64,000 nt of DNA from CAVVAY01 sp963746465 (GCA_963746465.1 CAVVAY010000007.1:124001-188000), one strand, 5' to 3'; numbered from the stretch's first letter, positions 26,607-36,878 are shown. Translations and numbers: made by a program. The notes: generated by a model not told the origin, from the sequence alone.

Positions 26607-29600
26607 ATGCCCAAGCAGGGCGGCTCGTCGGCCTCCGCGAGGCCGACCACCCGGCTTCCGCCGCGCCGCAGCCCGGGTTCCGGGCAGCGGCCGTCGGCCC
26701 GGCCGACGATGATGGCCTCGTGCCCGGACCCGACGACCGCGTCCCGCTGGTCGGCCGCCTCGATGAGCTCGAGCGGCTGGCCGGCCTGGTCGGTCTGAAC
26801 GCCGACGAGCCGCAGCCCGAGAGCGCGGTCCTGCTCTCCGGCGACGCGGGGGTCGGCAAGACCCGCCTGCTGGCCGAGCTGCGCTCTCGCGCCGAGCAGG
26901 CCGGCTACCGGGTCCTCGTCGGGCACTGCCTCGACTTCGGCGACAGCGCCCTGCCCTACCTGCCGTTCAGCGAGGCCTTCGGCCGGCTGTCCGCTGACTC
27001 CCCCACGCTGGCCCGCTCGCTGGTCGAGGCCGGACCGGCCATCGCCCGGTTGATGCCGGCCCGTCGGGTGATGAACGAGCACCACGAGCCCGCCGACGAG
27101 AGCCACCTGGACCGCCCGGACCTGTTCGCCTCCGCGCACGCCGCGCTCGAGCTGCTCGGCCGGGCCGCGCCGCTGCTGCTGCTGATCGAGGACGTCCACT
27201 GGGCCGACCGCTCCTCCCGCGAGCTGCTCAGCTTCCTGTTCTCCCGGCGCTTCGACTCGCCGGTGGCCGTGGTGGCGTCCTACCGCAGCGACGACCTGCA
27301 CCGCCGCCACCCGCTGCGCACGGCGGCCGCCGAGTGGGCCCGGCTGCCCGGCGTTACCCGCATCGACCTGGCCCGGCTGGACGACGACGACGTCCGCGCC
27401 CTGGTCGAGACCCTGCACCCCGAGCCGCTGCCCGAGCGCGCGATGCGCGGCATCGTCGAGCGCGCCGAGGGCAACGCGTTCTTCACCGAGGAGCTCGTGC
27501 AGGCCGCCTCGCAGGGGCCGGGCTCGCTGCCCGAGGCGCTCGCCGACCTCCTGCTGGTCCGCCTCGACCAGCTCGACGACGAGGCCCGCCTCGTGGTCCG
27601 GGCCGCGGCGGTGTCCGGCCGCCGGGTGCCCCACCTGCTGCTCGAGCGGGTCCTGGACGGGCAGGTCCACAGCCTCGACATCGCCCTGCGCGCGGCGGTC
27701 GAGCGCAACGTGCTGCTGCCGATGGGCCGCGACGGCTACGCGTTCCGGCACGCCCTGCTCGCCGAGGCCGTCTACGACGACCTGCTGCCCGGCGAGCGGG
27801 TCCGGCTGCACGCGGCCTACGCCAAGGCGCTGCAGCAGGGCGGCGTGGGCGGTACGGCGGCCGAGCTGGCCAAGCACGCCCGGGCGGCCAACGACGTCGC
27901 GACTGCGGCCCGGGCCAGCATGGCCGCGGGCGACGAGGCGATGGCGGTCGCCGGCCCGGACGAGGCGTCCCGGCACTACGAGCTGGCCCTCGAGCTGGCC
28001 ACCGACTCCGGGCTGGACGACATCGACGTCGTCGAGCTCACCGCCCGGGCCTGCGAGGCGGCGCTGGCCGCCGGCCAGACCTACCGTGCGCTGGCCCTGG
28101 CCCGCGACCAGCTGCGCGCCACCTCGCCGGACACCTCGCCGCAGGCCCGGCTCCGGCTGCTGCACGTCAAGGCCACCGTCGCGATCGTCGCCGACACCGA
28201 GGGCGAGGCACTCAAGGTCACCACCGAGGCCCTCGACCTGCTGGCGAAGCACCCGGACGACGCGATGCGCGCCCACGTCCTGGCGCTGCACGCCCGCGGG
28301 CTGTCCGAGGCGCGCCGGCACGACGAGGCCACCGAGTTCGCCACCGAGGCTGCCGAGCTGGCCGACCGGCTCGGCCTGGCCGTCGTCGTCGCCGACGCCC
28401 GCACCACGCTGGCTCGGCTGCGCGAGCGACCCGGCGAGACGGCGGCTTCCCGGGTGATGCTCGAGGAGAACGTCGGGCAGGCCCGGGCGGCCGGCGACCT
28501 GGCGGTCGAGCTGCGCAGCATGTTCAACCTGGGCACCCTGCAGTACGAGGCCGGCGACATCGCCAGCGCCCGCGACGAGTACGCCCGGACCCAGCGCCGG
28601 GCCGAGGAGACCGGCCGGCCGTGGTCGCCGTTCGGGCTGGAGTCCCGCGTCCTCGGCATCCAGGCCGCCTACGTTCTGGGCGACTGGACCGCCGCCGCTG
28701 CCCTCGCCGACCTGCGGCACGAGTCGCCGCCGGACCTCGCCGAGGCGATGGTGGTGTCCAGCGGCCTGCTGGTGCGGGCCGGCCGCGGCGAGACGGCGGC
28801 ACTCGACGTGCTGCCCGGGCTGGTCCCGCACGGACGGCGCGAGGGCATGGTGTCGCTGTTCGCCGGGTTCGCGGCGGTCGACCTGCAGGGCGACCGCGGC
28901 GACCTCGCGGCCGCCATCGAGGCGCACGACGACACCGTCACCACCCTGGGCGAGATGTGGGCGAACAAGAACTTCCAGGCCCGGATCCGGCTGTCCGGCC
29001 TGCTGCTCGGGCAGCTCGCGTCGGCGGTCTCCGACATCGGCAGCCAGGACCGCGAGCGACCTGGTCGGCCGCGCCGGCGACCTGCTCGATGCCGCCCACC
29101 GCGCTGCCCGGGTGCGCGAGCAGTCGGTCTGGGAGGAGGGCCCGGAGGGCCGCGCCTGGCTCGCCCGGGCCGAGGCCGAGCACGCCCGGTTGCGCTGGCT
29201 GGTCGGGGAGGACGCACCCGAGCTGGACGAGCTGGTCGCCCGCTGGGAGCGCGCCGTGGCCGGGTTCGACGGCGTTCGGTCACGTCTACGAGCGGGCCCG
29301 TTCGCAGGCCCGGCTGGCCGCGGTGCTGACCGCGGCCGGGCGCACCGCCGAGGCGGCCGAGCTGACCACCGACGCGGCCGCGGTGGCGCGGACCCTCGGC
29401 GCCGAGCCGCTGCTGCGTGAGCTGCGCACCCTCGGTGCACCGGCCGGAACCGGCCGGACGTCACCACCCGGCGCGACGAGCCATTGACCGCCCGCGAGGC
29501 CGAGGTGCTGGCGCTGGTCGCCCAGGGTCGCAGCAACCGCGAGGTCGCCGGCCAGCTGTTCATCAGCGCGAAGACCGTCAGCGTGCACGTGTCGAACATC

Positions 29601-29675
29601 CTGGCCAAGCTCGGCGCAGCCGGCCGCACCGAGGCGGTGGCGGTGGCCCGCCGGCGGGGCTACCTCAGCGACTGA
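26603..29675 (+). CDS. LAL-type (LuxR-family) ATP-binding transcription regulator (frameshifted)
   Basis: About 1023 residues. An N-terminal AAA-like ATPase has Walker A GDAGVGKT (residues 80-87) and Walker B LLLIEDVHWAD near 193. A long helical TPR-like sensor follows (about 400-950), then a C-terminal LuxR helix-turn-helix LTAREAEVLALVAQGRSNRE, AGQLFISAKTVSVHVSNIL. GTG start overlaps the small gene upstream. Three indels near 29053, 29273 and 29440-29470 displace the last 200 residues; they look like sequence errors because the HTH is perfect. LAL proteins usually activate catabolic or secondary-metabolism genes; the inducer and targets are unknown. Confidence 0.9.
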
Positions 29676-29690
29676 CCCGGCGTACTACGG

Positions 29691-30650
29691 TCAGTGCTGC
29701 GACTGCCAGGCCGTCCACGCGCTGGCGACCATCTCGCGCAGGTCGAACCGAGCGCTCCAGCCGAGCTGCTTGCCGATCTTGGTCGCGTCGGCGAAGTACA
29801 CCGGCGCGTCACCGGGTCGCCGGCCGACCACCTCGACCTCGAAGTCGACGCCGGTCACCTCGCGCACCGTCTCCAGCACCTCCTTGACCGAGATGCCTTC
29901 GCCGCGGCCGACGTTGTAGACCTCGCCCGTCGGCTCCTCGTCCAGCCGACGAGCGGCTGCCGCGTGCGCCTCGGCGAGGTCGACGACGTGGATGTAGTCG
30001 CGGATGCAGGAGCCGTCGCGGGTCGGGTAGTCGTCGCCGAACAGCTGCGGGTTGCGACCGCCGCTGAGCGCCTGGAACGCCATCGGCACCAGGTTGTTGA
30101 CGCTCCGGTCGCCGAGCTCGGGGGCACCCGCGCCGGCGACGTTGAAGTAGCGCAGCGCGGCCCACCGCAACGACGTGGCGGTCGCCAGGTCGCGCAGCAT
30201 CCACTCGCCGACCAGCTTGGTCTCGCCGTACGGGCTGATCGGCGCGGTCACGGTCTCCTCGGTGACCAGCTCGACCGGGGGCTCGCCGTAGACGGCGGCG
30301 CTGGAGGAGAACAGCACCCGGTCGACGCCCTCGTCGAGGCAGGACTGGAGCAGCGACCGCATGCCGCCGACGTTCTCGTCCCAGTAGAGCAGCGGCTGCT
30401 CCATCGACTCGCCGACCGCCTTCTTGGCCGCCAGGTGCAGGAGGCCGGTGACCTGGTTCCCGCGCAGAGCGGTCCGGACTGCGTCGCTGTCGCTGACCGA
30501 GGCCTGCACGAACGGGACGTCGGCCGGCACGTTCTCCCGGATGCCGGTCGACAGGTCGTCGAGCACCACCACCGGCAGGTCGGCGTCCTGGAAGGCCCGC
30601 ACGATGTGCGCCCCGATGTAGCCGGCCCCGCCGGTGAGCATCCACGTCAT
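29691..30650 (-). CDS. galE: UDP-glucose 4-epimerase
   Basis: A 319-residue short-chain dehydrogenase-type epimerase interconverting UDP-glucose and UDP-galactose. NAD-binding GGAGYIG at residues 7-13, catalytic Ser in SSSAAVYGE (115-123) and Tyr141/Lys145 in SPYGETK. The galE-typical FNVAGAGAPELGD and VRDYIHV-like CIRDYIHVVDLAEAH are present. ATG at 30650. It precedes purC on the same strand with no link in function; UDP-galactose probably feeds cell-wall sugars. Confidence 0.95.
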   Translation of the reverse strand: MTWMLTGGAGYIGAHIVRAFQDADLPVVVLDDLSTGIRENVPADVPFVQASVSDSDAVRTALRGNQVTGLLHLAAKKAVGESMEQPLLYWDENVGGMRSLLQSCLDEGVDRVLFSSSAAVYGEPPVELVTEETVTAPISPYGETKLVGEWMLRDLATATSLRWAALRYFNVAGAGAPELGDRSVNNLVPMAFQALSGGRNPQLFGDDYPTRDGSCIRDYIHVVDLAEAHAAAARRLDEEPTGEVYNVGRGEGISVKEVLETVREVTGVDFEVEVVGRRPGDAPVYFADATKIGKQLGWSARFDLREMVASAWTAWQSQH

Positions 30651-30674
30651 GGGAACGACCCTACGACGTGGGCG

Positions 30675-31529
30675 TCACACGAAGGTCCGGCCGGTCAGCA
30701 GCTCATAGGCCTCGACGTACTTCGCGCGAGTGCGCTCGACCACGTCGTCCGGCAACGGCGGGGGTTCCTCCCCCGAGGCCCGGTCCCAGCCGGACGCGGG
30801 CGACGTGAGCCAGTCGCGGACGTACTGCTTGTCGTACGACGGCTGAGCGCGACCGGGCTGCCACTGATCGGCCGGCCAGAACCGCGACGAGTCAGGAGTC
30901 AGCACCTCGTCGCCGAGGATCATCCGACCGTCCGCGTCGCGGCCCAGCTCGAGCTTGGTGTCGGCGAGCAGGATGCCGCGGGCGCGGGCGATGTCGCGGG
31001 CCCGGGAGTAGACGGCCAATGTCGTGTCGCGCAGTGCCGCCGCAGTGTCGGCGCCGACGGTGGCGACCACGTCGTCGTACGTCACGTTCTCGTCGTGGTC
31101 GCCGAGGGCGGCCTTGGTCGCCGGCGTGAAGATCGGCTCCGGGAGCTCGGAGCCGTCGACCAGGCCGGCCGGCAACGGCACGCCGCAGGTCACCCCGGTC
31201 GCGAGGTACTCGGCCAGCGCCGAGCCGGTGAGGTAGCCGCGGGCGACGCACTCGACGGGGTACATCTCGAGCCGGCGGCACAGCAGCGCGCGGCCGGCGT
31301 ACTCGGCGGGGACGTCGGTGGAGACCACGTGGTGCGGCACGAGGTCCGCGAGCTGCTCGAACCACCAGAGCGAGAGCTGGGTGAGGATGCGGCCCTTGTC
31401 CGGGATCGGCGTCGGCAGCACGAAGTCGAACGCCGAGATGCGATCGCTCGCCACCATCAGCAGCAGACCGCCCGGCGCTTCGTAGAGGTCCCGGACCTTG
31501 CCGCTGTGCAGGTGTCGGTAGTCGGCCAC
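30675..31529 (-). CDS. purC: SAICAR synthetase
   Basis: A 284-residue enzyme that joins CAIR with aspartate, using ATP, in purine synthesis. Signature stretches GKVRDLYEAPGGLLLMVASD and ISAFDFVLPTPIPDKGRILT open the protein; then YPVECVARGYLTGSALAEY, and ILLADTKLELGRD and PDSSRFWPADQW near the C-terminus. Length agrees with the actinobacterial form. It lies upstream of galE in the minus direction and is clean of frameshifts. Confidence 0.97.
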   Translation of the reverse strand: MADYRHLHSGKVRDLYEAPGGLLLMVASDRISAFDFVLPTPIPDKGRILTQLSLWWFEQLADLVPHHVVSTDVPAEYAGRALLCRRLEMYPVECVARGYLTGSALAEYLATGVTCGVPLPAGLVDGSELPEPIFTPATKAALGDHDENVTYDDVVATVGADTAAALRDTTLAVYSRARDIARARGILLADTKLELGRDADGRMILGDEVLTPDSSRFWPADQWQPGRAQPSYDKQYVRDWLTSPASGWDRASGEEPPPLPDDVVERTRAKYVEAYELLTGRTFV

Positions 31530-31547
31530 GGGGGCAGTCTCGCAGGC

Positions 31548-31727
31548 ATGAGCGAATCCTTCTCCCAGCCGGCCGGCGACTCACCCGCCGAGAGCGACGT
31601 CGACGAGAACGAGGACCAGGTGGAGCCGGACGCCGACGCCGAGCACGTCGGCCGGGTGGCAGGCGACGACCAGGGATACGCCGGCGAGCAGGGCGCCGAG
31701 GCCCGCGCGGAGGCCGAGGACGCCTAA
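31548..31727 (+). CDS. Small acidic protein
   Basis: A 59-residue, strongly acidic protein (MSESFSQPAGDSPAESDVDE, with a second half containing EHVGRVAGDDQGYAGEQGAE). The ATG lies 18 bases from the divergent purC start. The second half has a regular composition I associate with small conserved actinobacterial proteins, but I cannot name a family. It has no hydrophobic core and is likely disordered. A lipoprotein gene begins 10 bases later on the same strand, so they may be co-transcribed. Confidence 0.5.
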   Translation: MSESFSQPAGDSPAESDVDENEDQVEPDADAEHVGRVAGDDQGYAGEQGAEARAEAEDA

Positions 31728-31737
31728 GGTTGCCGCC

Positions 31738-32709
31738 ATGCGGCGGTATCTCGCGGTGATGGCGGCTCTGTTGGTGCTGGCCGGCTGCGGCGGCGGGTCG
31801 GAGGCCGACCAGTCGCCGGCGTCGAGCTCGCCGTCGTCGTCCCCGACCGCCAGCCAGGCGGCCGCCCAGTTCGGCCCGGTCGGGCTGGCCCAGGCGGCCG
31901 ACGGCACGGTGTGGGCCGCGTGGTCGCAGAGCGACACCGTCGCCCCGGTGCAGGACGACGGCACGGCCGGCGAGGCGGTCGCGGTCGGCCGCACGCCGCT
32001 GCGGCTGCTCGAGCTGGACGGCTCGCTGTGGGTCACGACCATCCGGGACGGCGGGCTGACCGAGGTCGACCCGGCGTCCGGTGCCGTCGTCCGTACGGTG
32101 ACCCTCGGCGAGCAGCCGGAAGGCCTGACCTCCATGGCGGGACACCTGTTCGTGGTGCTGCAGGAGGGGGCTGCACTCGTCGAGGTGGACCCGGCCGACG
32201 GTGCCGTGCTGCGGCGCTACGACGTCGGCGGCGAGCCACGGATGGTGGCCGCCGGCGACGGCGCGTTGTACGTCGGCGACTTCGCGGGGGGTCGGGTGGT
32301 GCGGGTACAGCCGGGCCAGAAGGAGCAGGTGTTGCGGAGCAAGCCGGTGTGCGCCGGCGTCCAGGACCTGCTCGTCCTCGACGGGACGGTCTGGGCCGCG
32401 TGCATGACCGACAACCGGGTGCTCGGGCTCGACCCGCAGACGCTCGCGGTCACCGACCGGATCGACGTCTCGGGCGACCCGGACGGGCTGGCCGCGGGCA
32501 CCGGCAGAACGCTGGTCGTGAGCCTGCAGGACGGCCCCGGGCTCGCGGTCGTCGACACGGCGTCCGGCGAGGTGACGCGGCCGTTCACCGGGACCTCCGG
32601 GCGGCTCGGTGACAAGGCCAACAACGACGTGCTGGAGCGGGACGGTACCGCGTTCGTCAGCGACTACACCGGCAACCGGGTGGAGGTCGTGCGCCTCGAC
32701 CAGCCATGA
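31738..32709 (+). CDS. Beta-propeller lipoprotein
   Basis: A 323-residue exported lipoprotein: leader MRRYLAVMAALLVLAGC with lipobox LAGC at Cys17, then a Ser/Ala linker and a YVTN/NHL-type propeller. Blade-like repeats recur: DGTVWAAWSQSDTV, DGSLWVTTIRDGG, DGALYVGDFAGGRVVRV, DGTVWAACMTDNRVLG and DGTAFVSDYTGNRVEVV. Each couples a DG-turn with an aromatic strand. Possibly a binding or scaffold protein on the outer face of the membrane. Ligand unknown; neighbours give no clue. Confidence 0.88.
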   Translation: MRRYLAVMAALLVLAGCGGGSEADQSPASSSPSSSPTASQAAAQFGPVGLAQAADGTVWAAWSQSDTVAPVQDDGTAGEAVAVGRTPLRLLELDGSLWVTTIRDGGLTEVDPASGAVVRTVTLGEQPEGLTSMAGHLFVVLQEGAALVEVDPADGAVLRRYDVGGEPRMVAAGDGALYVGDFAGGRVVRVQPGQKEQVLRSKPVCAGVQDLLVLDGTVWAACMTDNRVLGLDPQTLAVTDRIDVSGDPDGLAAGTGRTLVVSLQDGPGLAVVDTASGEVTRPFTGTSGRLGDKANNDVLERDGTAFVSDYTGNRVEVVRLDQP

Positions 32710-32716
32710 TCGAGCG

Positions 32717-33349
32717 GTGACCGACACCGGGACCGAGATCACCAGCGAGGCCGAGCTGCGCGAGCTGCTGGGCAGCCCGTCGGGCGGGGCGGTGAGCAAG
32801 GAGCGGGTCCGCCTGCACGATCTCGACCGGGCCTGGATCGCCGCCTCGCCCTTCCTGCTGATGGCGAGCTCGGGAGCCGACGGCAGCTGCGACGTGTCAC
32901 CCAAGGGCGACCCGGCCGGCTTCGTCAAGGTGCTCGACGACCGCACGCTGGTGGTGCCGGAGCGGCCCGGCAACAAGCGCGCCGACGGCTGGGTCAACGT
33001 GCTGGCCAACCCGCACGTCGGGCTGATCTTCGTGGTGCCCGGCCGCACCGACACCCTGCGGGTCAACGGCCGGGCCCGGCTGGTGCGCGACGGACCGTTC
33101 TTCGACGACCTCGTGGTGCGCGGACACCGGCCGCTGGTCGCCCTCGTGGTGGAGGTGGAGCAGGTGTTCCACCACTGCGGCAAGGCGTTCCTGCGGTCCC
33201 GGCTCTGGGACCCGGACAGCTGGCACCCGGACGCGCTGCCCCGCCGGTCGGTCATCGCCCGCGAGCTGGAGCGTCCGGGCGCCGACCTGGCCGAGCTGGA
33301 CGCCTACTACGGCCCGTCGTACGCCGAGCGCCTCTACCGCCAGACCTAG
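32717..33349 (+). CDS. PPOX-type FMN-dependent flavoprotein
   Basis: A 210-residue protein of the pyridoxamine-5-phosphate-oxidase fold, matching the MSMEG_1061-type subgroup. GTG at 32717, 7 bases after the lipoprotein stop. Visible features: FLLMASSGADGSCDVSPKGD, VLDDRTLVVPERPGNKRADG, NPHVGLIFVVPGRTDTLRVN and the closing ALPRRSVIARELERPG. These bind FMN (or F420) at a dimer interface. The substrate is unknown; some relatives reduce quinones or nitro compounds. Confidence 0.9.
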   Translation: MTDTGTEITSEAELRELLGSPSGGAVSKERVRLHDLDRAWIAASPFLLMASSGADGSCDVSPKGDPAGFVKVLDDRTLVVPERPGNKRADGWVNVLANPHVGLIFVVPGRTDTLRVNGRARLVRDGPFFDDLVVRGHRPLVALVVEVEQVFHHCGKAFLRSRLWDPDSWHPDALPRRSVIARELERPGADLAELDAYYGPSYAERLYRQT

Positions 33350-33359
33350 AGGATCGGGC

Positions 33360-33590
33360 CTAGTGACCGCGGTGGGCGAGGTGCTCGTTCGGGTTGCCGA
33401 CCACCATCGCGGGGCGCTGCAGGTCGCGGTGCCCCAAGTGCTCGTTGGGGTTGCCGCCGGACACCGGCGTGGACTGCGCGGCCGGACCGACCCCGCCCCC
33501 GGTGGCGTCAGCGGCCGAGCCGCAACCTGTGAGCACCAGGGCGGCCACGAACAGGCCGGCAGCCGAGGTCTTCGCCGTGGTGATGGTCAT
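33360..33590 (-). CDS. Small lipoprotein with repeated GNPNEHL-HR motif
   Basis: A 76-residue lipoprotein. GAGGAG lies 6 bases before the ATG at 33590. Leader MTITTAKTSAAGLFVAALVL ends in lipobox LTGC at Cys23. The mature part is a Gly/Ala linker followed by two copies of GNPNEHLxHR (about residues 45-55 and 65-75), the second closing the protein with HRGH. His and Asn content could bind metal, but that is conjecture. Convergent with the PPOX gene, divergent from the SARP regulator by 140 bases. No family recognised. Confidence 0.72.
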   Translation of the reverse strand: MTITTAKTSAAGLFVAALVLTGCGSAADATGGGVGPAAQSTPVSGGNPNEHLGHRDLQRPAMVVGNPNEHLAHRGH

Positions 33591-33730
33591 GATGACTCCT
33601 CTCGCGACCGGGGTCGGTCCCTGGTCTGCTGCCACCGTGGGACCAGCGGCTTGAACGCCGGTCCAGGCCCGCTGAAACGGGCGCAGCCGCTCTGGTTGAC
33701 TGAGCAGCGGCCGAAGGTCTGGGGGTGCGC

Positions 33731-36700
33731 ATGGGCGTCGGGCGGCTGCACGTCGGCGTCCTCGGCCCGTTCGAGGTACGGATCGGCACGACGGCGACCG
33801 GGCCCGCCGGCGCCAAGCGGCGTGGCCTGCTGGCGGTGCTCGCGCTGGAGGCGAACTCCGTGGTGCCGGTCAGCCGGCTGATCGACCACCTCTGGGGCGA
33901 GGAGCCGCCGGCGTCAGCCGTGAACATCGTCCAGACCTACGTGTCGGCCTGGCGCAAGACCCTCGGCACCGACCCGCTGGTGACGGTCGGCACCGGCTAC
34001 CGGCTCGAGCTCAGCTCGGCGCAGAGCGACCTGCTGTCCTACCGGGAGCTCGTCTCACAGGCCCGCGTCGCGGAGGCGGAGGCGCGGCACCCAGAGGCGG
34101 CGCGGCTGCTGGGGGATGCTTTGCGGCTCTGGCGCGGCCCGGTGCTGGTCGACCTGTCCGGGGAGGCGTTCCACGACCGCCTCGCCGGCAGCCTCGAGGT
34201 CGAGCGTCTCGCGGTCACCGAGTCCTGGGCCCGGGCGGTGCTGCTCTCCGGCGGTGACCCGGGTGAGGTGGCGGCCGTGCTGACGGCCGTCCAAGCCCGC
34301 GAACCGCTGCGAGAGACGACTACCGAGCTCCTGATGTGGGCACGGATCGCGGCCGGCCAGCAGGCCGCCGCCCTGGACGCGTTCTCGGTGACGCAGCGCC
34401 TGTTGCGCACCGAGCTCGGCGCCGACCCAGGCCCTGCCCTGGCAGCGATGCACGAGCGGGTCCTGCGTTCCGACGCCGCTCTGCAGCAGCGGACGTCCGT
34501 GGTGACCGCTGGCCCAGCGACGCGAGACCAGACCCTCCCCGGGACCGGCCTGGACTCGTTCGTCGGCCGGGACCGGGACATGCGTCAGGTCACGGCGCTT
34601 CTGACCAGCCACCGGCTGGTCACCCTGACCGGACCCGGCGGCGCAGGAAAGTCACGGCTCGCGGCCGAGGTGCTCCAGCAGCAGTCGCTGGCAGGACGGC
34701 CGGGTTGGTTCGTCGAGATGGCCCTGCTTCGCGAGGTCGCGCAGGTGCCTGCCACGATCGCGGCTGCCATCGGCTTGCAGGCATCCGCCGGCACCGACCC
34801 GATGCGAACCCTGTCCGAGCACCTGGCAGATGCTTCGGCGCTGCTCGTGCTCGACAACCTCGAGCACCTGCCCGACGTACGCCGGGTGGTCGACGACCTT
34901 CGGCGCACCACGAAGGACCTGCAGATCCTGCTCACCTCGCGCGAGCCGCTCAGAGTGGCCGGCGAGCAGCAGTACCCGGTACCGCTCCTGGCGGTGCCGC
35001 AGGCCGATCACCCCGTGTCGGTGTCCGACCTGGAGCGCGTCGACGCGGTGCGGCTGCTGGTGGACCGCGTTCGCGCCCACCTGCCGGGTTTCGACGTAAC
35101 GGTGGAGAACGCTGATGCCGTCGCCGGCATAACCCGCCGGCTCGACGGCCTGCCGCTCGCCGTCGAGATCGTGGCCCCGTGGTTGCGCCTGCTCAGCCCG
35201 GCGGACCTCGCGACGAGACTCAGCGAACCGCTGGACATGCCCGGTCGCCGGGTCGACGCGCCGGCGCGGCACCGGACGCTGCGGGACACGATCGCCTGGA
35301 GCTACGACATGCTGCCGGCACGGGAGCAAGCCCTGCTGTGCCAGCTGGCGGTCTTCGCTGGGGGCTTCACCGTCAGCGCGGTCGAGGGCATCTGCGACGC
35401 AGTCCCGGCCCCTGCCGGGGAGAGCGTCGCCGAGAACCTGTTCAACCTGGTGGACCGCAACCTCGTGCAGGCGAGCTCTCCCCCACTGGACCAGTCCCGG
35501 TTCCGGCTGCTGCAGACGGTCCGTGACTTTGCCCTCGACCGGGCGCGGGAGCTGCTCGGCCCCGAGCAAGAGATGCTCGGCGAGAAGCACGCGCAGTGGT
35601 ATGCCGACTGGGCCGCGCAGCTGGCCGCGCACAGCGAGGGTCCGGAGTCTGACCGGTGGCTGGCGGCGGCGGTCGCGGAGGCCGACAACCTGCGTGCGGC
35701 GATCGACAGGTTCGGCGCAGACGGCCAAGCAGAGCAGTGCCTTCAGCTCGTGGTCGACGCGATGACGCTGTGGTTCGAGGCCGGGCACGAGGTGGAAGGA
35801 GAGCACCGCCTCACTGACGCACTGGCCGCGGCCGGTCCCGCTGCGCCGGCTCGAGCAATCGCCTTGACCTACTGGGCCTGGCTGCGGGGGACGGTCAACC
35901 GCCCTGAGGCCGCGGCCGCGGCGGCCGAAGCGCTGGCCATCGCTCGCCGCGACGGCGACGCACCGGTCGAGGCCTTTGCGTTGCAGACGCTGGGCGACAC
36001 CTTGGACGACGCCGAGGCCTCGGCGGAGGCGAGCCAGTCCGTCTTCGACGCGGCGGACCGTTCTGCCCACTTCACCATCCGCTACGGCCCCACCGCACCG
36101 GACGCGGTCCGCTGCGGTGCCTCCTACAACCTGGCGGCTGTCTGGCTGTACCGGTCGGTACCCACCGCGTTGTCCTGGCAGCAGGAGGCGCTCCGCAGAG
36201 CTGAGCTCGAGGGTGACCGACGCATCATCGCGGTCAATGCCGCCCGGCTCGCCGCTGTCCACCTGCTGGCCTGTGACACCGAGTCGGCCCGGCAGCAGCT
36301 CGACCGGTCGCGGGACCTCGTGTCGCAGCGGGTCACCGCACGGTGGGAGGACATCGTCACGCTCGCGGACGGCTTGCTGGCGCACCACGACGGCAGGCTC
36401 GAGGCGGCCGAGCAGCACCTGGGTAACGTCTTCCGTTCGGCGTCCTCGGCGGGTCGACCGCTGCACACGTTCCTGGGTGCCACGGCACTGGCCGACCTGT
36501 TCACCGCGGCAGGACAGCTCGGCCCCGCAGCCCAGACCCTGGATCTGGCCGAGCGCAAGGCCGGACGCCTTGCCGACCCCGGTCAGCTCGCTCGGTTGTC
36601 CGTGCGGCGAGCCCGGCTGGACCGGCTCGACGGCCGGCCCGCCCGGGCCCGGGAACTGCTCCGTGCCGTCGAACCGTCGCTTCAGGCCGACTCGCTGCCG

Positions 36701-36874
36701 CCGGAACGGAGCATCTGGCTGCTCGAGTCGGCCGAGCACGCGGCCGAGAGTTCCGACCGGACCGCGCTGGCTGCCTACCTGGCCGAGCTGGACGGCGCAG
36801 TCGCGACGACCGGTGTGCGGCTTCCGCCCTGGGAGCAGCCACGCCACGAATCCCTTGCCGCGCGGCTCGGCTGA
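33731..36874 (+). CDS. SARP/AfsR-like transcription regulator
   Basis: A 1047-residue regulator. N-terminal OmpR-type winged helix (residues 1-95, LHVGVLGPFEVRIG to GTGYRLEL) and bacterial transcription activation domain (100-245) make up the SARP part. Next is an NB-ARC-like ATPase with P-loop GPGGAGKS (301-308) and Walker B LLVLDNLEHL. A helical TPR-like region runs from about 620 to the end. GTG at 33725 is an alternative start. Such proteins control secondary metabolism or envelope genes, but no biosynthetic cluster is in view. It is separated by 140 bases from the small lipoprotein. Confidence 0.92.
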   Translation: MGVGRLHVGVLGPFEVRIGTTATGPAGAKRRGLLAVLALEANSVVPVSRLIDHLWGEEPPASAVNIVQTYVSAWRKTLGTDPLVTVGTGYRLELSSAQSDLLSYRELVSQARVAEAEARHPEAARLLGDALRLWRGPVLVDLSGEAFHDRLAGSLEVERLAVTESWARAVLLSGGDPGEVAAVLTAVQAREPLRETTTELLMWARIAAGQQAAALDAFSVTQRLLRTELGADPGPALAAMHERVLRSDAALQQRTSVVTAGPATRDQTLPGTGLDSFVGRDRDMRQVTALLTSHRLVTLTGPGGAGKSRLAAEVLQQQSLAGRPGWFVEMALLREVAQVPATIAAAIGLQASAGTDPMRTLSEHLADASALLVLDNLEHLPDVRRVVDDLRRTTKDLQILLTSREPLRVAGEQQYPVPLLAVPQADHPVSVSDLERVDAVRLLVDRVRAHLPGFDVTVENADAVAGITRRLDGLPLAVEIVAPWLRLLSPADLATRLSEPLDMPGRRVDAPARHRTLRDTIAWSYDMLPAREQALLCQLAVFAGGFTVSAVEGICDAVPAPAGESVAENLFNLVDRNLVQASSPPLDQSRFRLLQTVRDFALDRARELLGPEQEMLGEKHAQWYADWAAQLAAHSEGPESDRWLAAAVAEADNLRAAIDRFGADGQAEQCLQLVVDAMTLWFEAGHEVEGEHRLTDALAAAGPAAPARAIALTYWAWLRGTVNRPEAAAAAAEALAIARRDGDAPVEAFALQTLGDTLDDAEASAEASQSVFDAADRSAHFTIRYGPTAPDAVRCGASYNLAAVWLYRSVPTALSWQQEALRRAELEGDRRIIAVNAARLAAVHLLACDTESARQQLDRSRDLVSQRVTARWEDIVTLADGLLAHHDGRLEAAEQHLGNVFRSASSAGRPLHTFLGATALADLFTAAGQLGPAAQTLDLAERKAGRLADPGQLARLSVRRARLDRLDGRPARARELLRAVEPSLQADSLPPERSIWLLESAEHAAESSDRTALAAYLAELDGAVATTGVRLPPWEQPRHESLAARLG

Positions 36875-36878
36875 CCGG

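Noticed and set aside
26504..29629. 1041-codon minus-strand frame antisense to the LAL regulator
   Set aside because: Shadow frame; the plus strand has clear Walker motifs and a LuxR helix-turn-helix.
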